DNA of 6,003 nt. Source: Acidimicrobiaceae bacterium (GTDB taxonomy: Bacteria; Actinomycetota; Acidimicrobiia; Acidimicrobiales; UBA8592). Each line of letters opens with the position of its first letter. Position 1 is the stretch's first letter. Below, in pieces: positions 1 through 3,046 of the stretch. Both the position numbers and the translations under genes were made by a program. The stretch covers positions 14,434 through 20,436 of the forward strand of contig PAZD01000026.1 of the NCBI GenBank assembly GCA_002715405.1. The letters are read 5' to 3'. The notes under the pieces are model-generated. The model saw only the letters and a list, made by a program, of their open reading frames with translations, was not told the DNA's origin and searched no databases.

Positions 1-2001
1 TTTATCGGCAGTTGGTTCACCCAAATAAAAACCTTTTTTACATTGGCATTGAGGACCCAATGCTGTTGTTATACAACCTGGTGGATCTCCTGAAGTTTTA
101 CGAAGTTCTTCCGTAGGACTTTCTGTATTTATATTAACATCACATACTGATTTTGGAGCTTTTAAATCACTAAAATCCCAACATGAGCTTGGAATACATT
201 TATCATATCCATCTTTATCTTTCACTCTATATTTTTTAGGAATAGTACAAACACATTTTCCATCTATGTATTTCCACCATTCTTTACCATCTTTCACTTC
301 TTCATTAAGTGGCCAACACGGATTATTCATCTTCCATGGTTCATTTGAGGAACCCACTCCAGATACTAATTCAGCTCCACATTTATTACCAGTTGGACAA
401 ATTTCAGCCAATTTATCAATATTTTCAACTTTATTACCATCTTTATCATAAAACATAAAATTATCTTTATCATCAATAGAGATTAAAGAATAAGAATCTA
501 ATTTATTAACTTGTCTTGAACCGGCTGTCTGATTATAATCAAACGAATCAAAACAACCCAGACCTTTAATATTTTCTAATTTACCTCCTTGTTTCTTATA
601 GATACACGGATTATCTACACATGTAAATGTATCGATCTCTTTCTCACCATCATGTGATTTACTATGCTTCAAGACCTTCTGATCAGTACAACCATGACAT
701 TTTGAATTAAAAGCCCCATTACCTTGATCATCTACACCATCGGGACAAATACATTTGCTATTTTCATAATCACATGATATTGTATTCATATATTTATCAA
801 GCATCGCATCATCTTTTAATATCGCAAGAGAAGGTTCGTTTTTGATTAATTCTTTTAATTCAGCTTTAACTGTTGCTCCATTACATTTATTCGTAGTATC
901 AACTGGAATATCTTTATTATGTGTCGGTCCCGATGGAGGATTAACCATACATCTAGGATTTGAAATACATGTCTTTACTCCACCTTTTTCTTCATTCACA
1001 AATTGAGGTGTATCGCATCCACAATATCCAGTATCCTCATCCCATTTAAATGCTTTATCAGGTACATTTGAAGCATTCGTTTGATCACCTGAAGGACATT
1101 TTACACATGTTCCATCGCCCTTATCAAGATAACCATTCTCAGTATCACAAACACAATCTTCATTTGGATCACCTGTATTCTTAATACCTCGTATTTTACC
1201 GATGCCAGGACATTTTGTACAAGTACCCTTACCACCAGTAACATCCATGTAATCAGTTTGATTATTACAAACACAATCTTTAATCGAAACAGATCCGAAT
1301 GTAGTTATATCTTTCTTCATTTCATTTGTTGAGTTATCAGGACACTTTTCACAATCTTGATCCTTCATGTAATAACCGAGCTTACAAACATAATCGCTAT
1401 CACTTTCACCTACTTTTTGACATAATCCATTCTTTACACAATCGGACTTGCTTAGATCCATTCTAATTCGTTTAGAGCAAATTTTACTTGGATCCTCCTC
1501 CCAACCTTCTTCATTCGCCCATCCTGTACTACAATCACATTTACATCCATCGGATACAAATCCATCTTGAACAGTACCATTATTACATAGAGCATTTGTA
1601 CATTTCTCTTTCTCATTTTCACACAATTTTCCATCATATCCCGGCTTACACTCACATGTACCATCCTTACATCCTACACTATTTAATCCACATTCCATAT
1701 CTTCACATGGATCACGAATACTATCTCTAATATCTGTTATCCCTTTATCAGTATAACAATACTTTCCCGCCTCGACTTCAATATCATTACATAAACAATC
1801 TCGTTGTGTTGGGGAATCATCATTCATATTACACGCAGTTAATGGACAAAAGAATGACTTAATAATAGGACCTATTATAGGTATACTTCCGATTGTCTGA
1901 CATTGTTCATTTGTTAAACCTTCTACAACATCCGCCCTCTTACACATCATAAAAAATGCGATAACTATAATAATAATCAAAACAAAATGATCCTCTTTCA
2001 T
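1..2001 (-). CDS. Cysteine-rich EGF-like repeat protein, N-terminal anchor or signal (3' end beyond window)
   Basis: I translated an unbroken frame of 667 codons from the ATG at 2001 to base 1, with no stop. It is partial at the C-terminus. Residues 6-20 are strongly hydrophobic (FVLIIIIVIAFFMMC), which fits a signal peptide or an N-terminal anchor that would place the rest outside the cytosol or on the virion exterior. I count about 56 cysteines, roughly 8 percent of residues. Residues 99-127 form a textbook EGF-like module, with C99, C104, C111, C116, C118, C127 and the ending CECKPGYDGKLC. Residues 134-175 look like a degenerate EGF module. Residues 206-345 hold CxC...CxxCP repeats, and further CxC pairs occur at 417/419, 583/585 and 652/654. 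This composition suggests a disulfide-stabilised extracellular or virion-surface protein, perhaps an adhesin; that role is inferred. I do not recognise a specific family. The gene is divergent from all others here, and its ATG follows an alternating AT tract. Confidence 0.88.
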   Translation of the reverse strand, partial: MKEDHFVLIIIIVIAFFMMCKRADVVEGLTNEQCQTIGSIPIIGPIIKSFFCPLTACNMNDDSPTQRDCLCNDIEVEAGKYCYTDKGITDIRDSIRDPCEDMECGLNSVGCKDGTCECKPGYDGKLCENEKEKCTNALCNNGTVQDGFVSDGCKCDCSTGWANEEGWEEDPSKICSKRIRMDLSKSDCVKNGLCQKVGESDSDYVCKLGYYMKDQDCEKCPDNSTNEMKKDITTFGSVSIKDCVCNNQTDYMDVTGGKGTCTKCPGIGKIRGIKNTGDPNEDCVCDTENGYLDKGDGTCVKCPSGDQTNASNVPDKAFKWDEDTGYCGCDTPQFVNEEKGGVKTCISNPRCMVNPPSGPTHNKDIPVDTTNKCNGATVKAELKELIKNEPSLAILKDDAMLDKYMNTISCDYENSKCICPDGVDDQGNGAFNSKCHGCTDQKVLKHSKSHDGEKEIDTFTCVDNPCIYKKQGGKLENIKGLGCFDSFDYNQTAGSRQVNKLDSYSLISIDDKDNFMFYDKDGNKVENIDKLAEICPTGNKCGAELVSGVGSSNEPWKMNNPCWPLNEEVKDGKEWWKYIDGKCVCTIPKKYRVKDKDGYDKCIPSSCWDFSDLKAPKSVCDVNINTESPTEELRKTSGDPPGCITTALGPQCQCKKGFYLGEPTADK
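967..1386 (-). repeat. Tandem CxC...CxxCP protein repeats (residues 206-345)
   Basis: Three or four diverged units of about 40 residues can be lined up by eye. Unit 1 runs from C206 to C217-EK-C220-P. Unit 2 runs from C243-V-C245 to C261-TK-C264-P. Unit 3 runs from C283-V-C285 to C299-VK-C302-P. Unit 4 (C327-G-C329 to C345) keeps the CxC but loses the CxxCP. Units 2 and 3 share DCVC[N/D], then Y-[M/L]-D, then GTC-x-KCP. The GY...CxxCP...ST pattern recalls ephrin-receptor-like or GCC2/GCC3-type cysteine repeats, but I cannot assign a family with certainty. Confidence 0.65.
1621..1707 (-). other. EGF-like domain within the cysteine-rich protein (residues 99-127)
   Basis: The six cysteines are spaced C-x4-C-x6-C-x4-C-x-C-x8-C. 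The last part, CECKPGYDGKLC, matches the classical EGF signature C-x-C-x2-x-x2-G-x2-C, with the usual aromatic residue (Tyr) before the last loop. EGF modules typically pair C1-C3, C2-C4 and C5-C6. The C1-C2 loop reads CEDMEC. It has the right length for the POGLUT1 O-glucosylation consensus C-x-S-x-P/A-C but has Asp where the acceptor Ser would be. The C2-C3 loop has no Ser/Thr directly before C3, so the O-fucose consensus is also absent. No calcium-binding consensus is obvious. Confidence 0.8.
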
Positions 2002-2005
2002 TATA

Positions 2006-2021
2006 ATATATATATATATAT
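2006..2021 (-). promoter_or_regulatory. Alternating (AT)8 tract just upstream of the cysteine-rich gene
   Basis: Sixteen bases of strictly alternating A and T lie four bases upstream of the minus-strand ATG at 2001. A (TA)7 tract sits in the equivalent position before the plus-strand gene at 2509. The shared placement suggests a core promoter or untranslated-leader element. This is inference, since such tracts also arise by chance or slippage in A+T-rich DNA. Confidence 0.35.
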
Positions 2022-2039
2022 TATTAATATTTTCTAATT

Positions 2040-2047
2040 TAAATTGA
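2040..2047 (+). promoter_or_regulatory. Near-consensus Mimivirus-type early promoter motif
   Basis: TAAATTGA matches seven of the eight bases of AAAATTGA, the well-known Mimivirus early promoter element. It lies 89 bases upstream of the ATG at 2137 and in the correct orientation, within the roughly 50-110 base distance usual for that element. In sequence this A+T rich a 7/8 match is weak evidence, so the call is tentative. Confidence 0.3.
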
Positions 2048-2087
2048 AAATAATTCATAATTTATATTAAAAATAATGAATTATTTT
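2047..2087. repeat. Perfect 12-bp inverted repeat with 17-base loop
   Basis: The arm AAAATAATTCAT at 2047-2058 is the exact reverse complement of ATGAATTATTTT at 2076-2087, with a 17-base spacer between them. It could form a hairpin in RNA, a cruciform in DNA, or a dimeric protein-binding site. It sits centrally between divergent genes and directly abuts the candidate early motif, so an operator-like role is possible. Mimivirus hairpins usually mark transcript 3' ends, which does not fit this position. Confidence 0.45.
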
Positions 2088-2136
2088 TTTAGATAAAATA
2101 ATCCAAAAATTCAAAAATATTCAAATATATTAAAAA

Positions 2137-2463
2137 ATGGTTCATAAGAATTACAAATGGAATATTTCAAAGGAAAGAGGATCAAATATTATCTATAATA
2201 CAATTAACAATATTTTACTTGAAAAAACAAATCATTCCATTGATTATGATGAACTCATTTTTTTATTAAATAACAGAACGAAACATATTCAATTCATAAA
2301 TAATAATAAAAGAAAAAATATTCATAACTTTATTAAAAACATATTTGGAAATTTAATTCAATTCATCGATCAATATGATCATTTTGTGATTTCAAAAAAA
2401 AAATCAAATATAATTGTTCAATTCAATCCAATCGAAATGAATGAATGGATATTTGTTGAATAA
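2137..2463 (+). CDS. Unrecognised small protein, possible winged-helix-like fold
   Basis: This is a complete 108-residue ORF ending in TAA, and it is the first gene of the plus-strand cluster. I do not recognise its family. It is rich in Asn, Ile and Lys, with no signal peptide and no membrane helix. The apparent secondary structure is a helix around residues 15-30, a second around 36-48 (YDELIFLLNNR), a long helix around 57-79 ending IDQYD, and then a short beta hairpin (HFVISKKKSNIIVQF) before the C-terminal EWIFVE. Three helices followed by a hairpin resemble a winged helix-turn-helix. That suggests DNA binding or a protein-interaction role, but this is a guess from the pattern alone. A run of ten A bases at 2394-2403 codes for Lys-Lys-Lys and is a potential slippage point, but the frame continues sensibly through it. 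The start is the first ATG after an in-frame stop-rich A+T leader. Confidence 0.72.
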   Translation: MVHKNYKWNISKERGSNIIYNTINNILLEKTNHSIDYDELIFLLNNRTKHIQFINNNKRKNIHNFIKNIFGNLIQFIDQYDHFVISKKKSNIIVQFNPIEMNEWIFVE

Positions 2464-2467
2464 TAAA

Positions 2468-2479
2468 AATAAATTTATT
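2468..2479. repeat. 12-bp perfect palindrome after the 108-residue gene
   Basis: AATAAATTTATT begins four bases after the stop codon and is its own reverse complement. Palindromes near stop codons mark transcript 3' ends in Mimivirus, but those are normally longer with a loop. A chance palindrome of A and T is quite possible here. Confidence 0.2.
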
Positions 2480-2493
2480 CTACTATTATATAT

Positions 2494-2507
2494 TATATAT
2501 ATATATA
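2494..2507 (+). promoter_or_regulatory. (TA)7 tract just upstream of the two-helix membrane protein gene
   Basis: Fourteen bases of alternating T and A end one base before the ATG at 2509, inside a 45-bp intergenic gap. It mirrors the (AT)8 tract before the divergent cysteine-rich gene. A TCTA tetramer at 2479-2482, flanked by A+T-rich sequence, lies 27-30 bases before the ATG and recalls the late-promoter core described for Cafeteria roenbergensis virus. Late expression would suit a virion membrane protein. This is inference only. Confidence 0.35.
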
Positions 2508-2508
2508 A

Positions 2509-2739
2509 ATGTTAATTGAAATTGATAGAAAACTTCAGATGACATTACTTTTATTTATTATTACAATGGCAGTATTATATAAAATAAAACTACCAATCAT
2601 GTTTGAAGTGAAAACTGGAAAGATTAAAGATTTTGGAACAGGTCCATTTAAAACAATCATCCCATTATGGTTAGCAGCATTATCAATATCCTTACTATGT
2701 TATGTATACCTATCTATTAGAGAAGATGATTTTGTTTAA
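2509..2739 (+). CDS. Small two-helix membrane protein, possibly virion-associated
   Basis: This complete 76-residue ORF has two predicted membrane helices, at about residues 11-24 (TLLLFIITMAVLY) and 50-69 (IIPLWLAALSISLLCYVYL). They are joined by a loop of about 25 residues carrying PIMFEV, a Lys-rich stretch and KDFGTGPFKT. The N-terminus is short and charged, and the C-terminus ends in an acidic IREDDFV. The arrangement of loop (IMF...G..KDFG...KT), PLWL and second helix resembles small two-helix proteins that I associate with giant-virus genomes; that is recollection, not a search. A role in the viral inner membrane is plausible because of the family pattern and the neighbouring small membrane protein. 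It lies 45 bp after the preceding gene and 31 bp before the next, on the same strand. The start is the first ATG, directly after the TA tract. Confidence 0.8.
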   Translation: MLIEIDRKLQMTLLLFIITMAVLYKIKLPIMFEVKTGKIKDFGTGPFKTIIPLWLAALSISLLCYVYLSIREDDFV

Positions 2740-2750
2740 AGAATATAATT

Positions 2751-2772
2751 ATTATTTGGTTTATTAAATAAT
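2751..2772 (+). terminator. Possible short hairpin between the two small membrane-protein genes
   Basis: ATTATTT at 2751-2757 can pair with AAATAAT at 2766-2772 across an 8-base loop. It could mark the 3' end of the upstream transcript. All stem pairs are A-T, it is only 7 bp long, and it overlaps the next start codon at 2771, so chance is a serious alternative. Confidence 0.15.
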
Positions 2773-3013
2773 GAATCAACCTCAATTAGTTGAATATGAT
2801 AAAATCTTTAACAAAAAAATACCAATTATACCACCACCCCCTCCTCCAGTAATAAAGAAAGACAATACACCTCTATTCTTTAACATATGCTGTATATTAA
2901 TATTAATCTTAGGAGTATTCCTTCTCGTTAAGAGAAACGAAGATAAGGATAAAAATCAAAGGAAATATAGGGAAAAGATTAATAAGATTTATAATGAAAT
3001 ACAATTAAATTAA
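2771..3013 (+). CDS. Small proline-rich single-pass membrane protein
   Basis: This complete 80-residue ORF starts 31 bp after the previous gene. The N-terminal third contains a polyproline run within IPIIPPPPPPVIKK (residues 17-30), followed by one hydrophobic helix at about residues 35-54 (LFFNICCILILILGVFLLV). The C-terminal tail is highly charged and probably helical (KRNEDKDKNQRKYREK...). By the positive-inside rule the basic tail would face the cytosol or virion interior and the polyproline segment the other side, although the KK pairs beside the prolines weaken this. Polyproline runs often bind partner proteins. I do not recognise a family. The architecture, with a single helix and charged coil-like tail, is typical of minor virion membrane proteins, which is an inference from context. 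The two adjacent cysteines at the start of the helix could be lipidated or form disulfides. Confidence 0.75.
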   Translation: MNQPQLVEYDKIFNKKIPIIPPPPPPVIKKDNTPLFFNICCILILILGVFLLVKRNEDKDKNQRKYREKINKIYNEIQLN

Positions 3014-3019
3014 TCTTAC

Positions 3020-3030
3020 TTTTTTTTTTT
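3020..3030 (+). promoter_or_regulatory. T-tract in the gap before the large fusion gene
   Basis: Eleven consecutive T bases lie 7 bases after the stop of the proline-rich gene and 16 bases before the ATG at 3047. The gap (3014-3046) is only 33 bp and must carry any 3' signal of the upstream gene and any proximal promoter element of the downstream one. A T-rich run could act as a termination signal or a promoter spacer. The sequence alone does not tell which. Confidence 0.2.
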
Positions 3031-3046
3031 AATAGTTATAGTTAAT

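Larger units (their letters stand above)
2002..2136. promoter_or_regulatory. Divergent intergenic region with promoters for both directions
   Basis: This 135-bp stretch separates the minus-strand cysteine-rich gene from the plus-strand small-gene cluster, so it should hold start signals for both. It is almost entirely A and T. It contains an alternating AT tract next to the minus-strand start codon, a TAAATTGA sequence facing the plus-strand gene, a 12-bp inverted repeat, and short repeats of ATTCAAA near 2110-2126. No coding frame of useful length exists in it. Promoter function is inferred from position. Confidence 0.6.

Noticed and set aside
266..451. 61-residue plus-strand ORF
   Set aside because: It is antisense to the cysteine-rich gene, which has clear protein-level structure through this region.
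1452..1730. Overlapping short ORFs on both strands (1452-1664 minus, 1488-1730 plus)
   Set aside because: Both lie inside the cysteine-rich gene in other frames. Their compositions (His/Tyr-rich or Met/Val-rich) are by-products of its codons.
2394..2403. Run of ten A bases as a programmed frameshift site
   Set aside because: The zero frame continues sensibly to residue 108, and no long alternative frame follows the run.
2002..3046. tRNA or other structured RNA genes in the intergenic gaps
   Set aside because: The gaps are 31-135 bp, nearly pure A+T, and show no cloverleaf, T-loop motif or G+C-rich stem.
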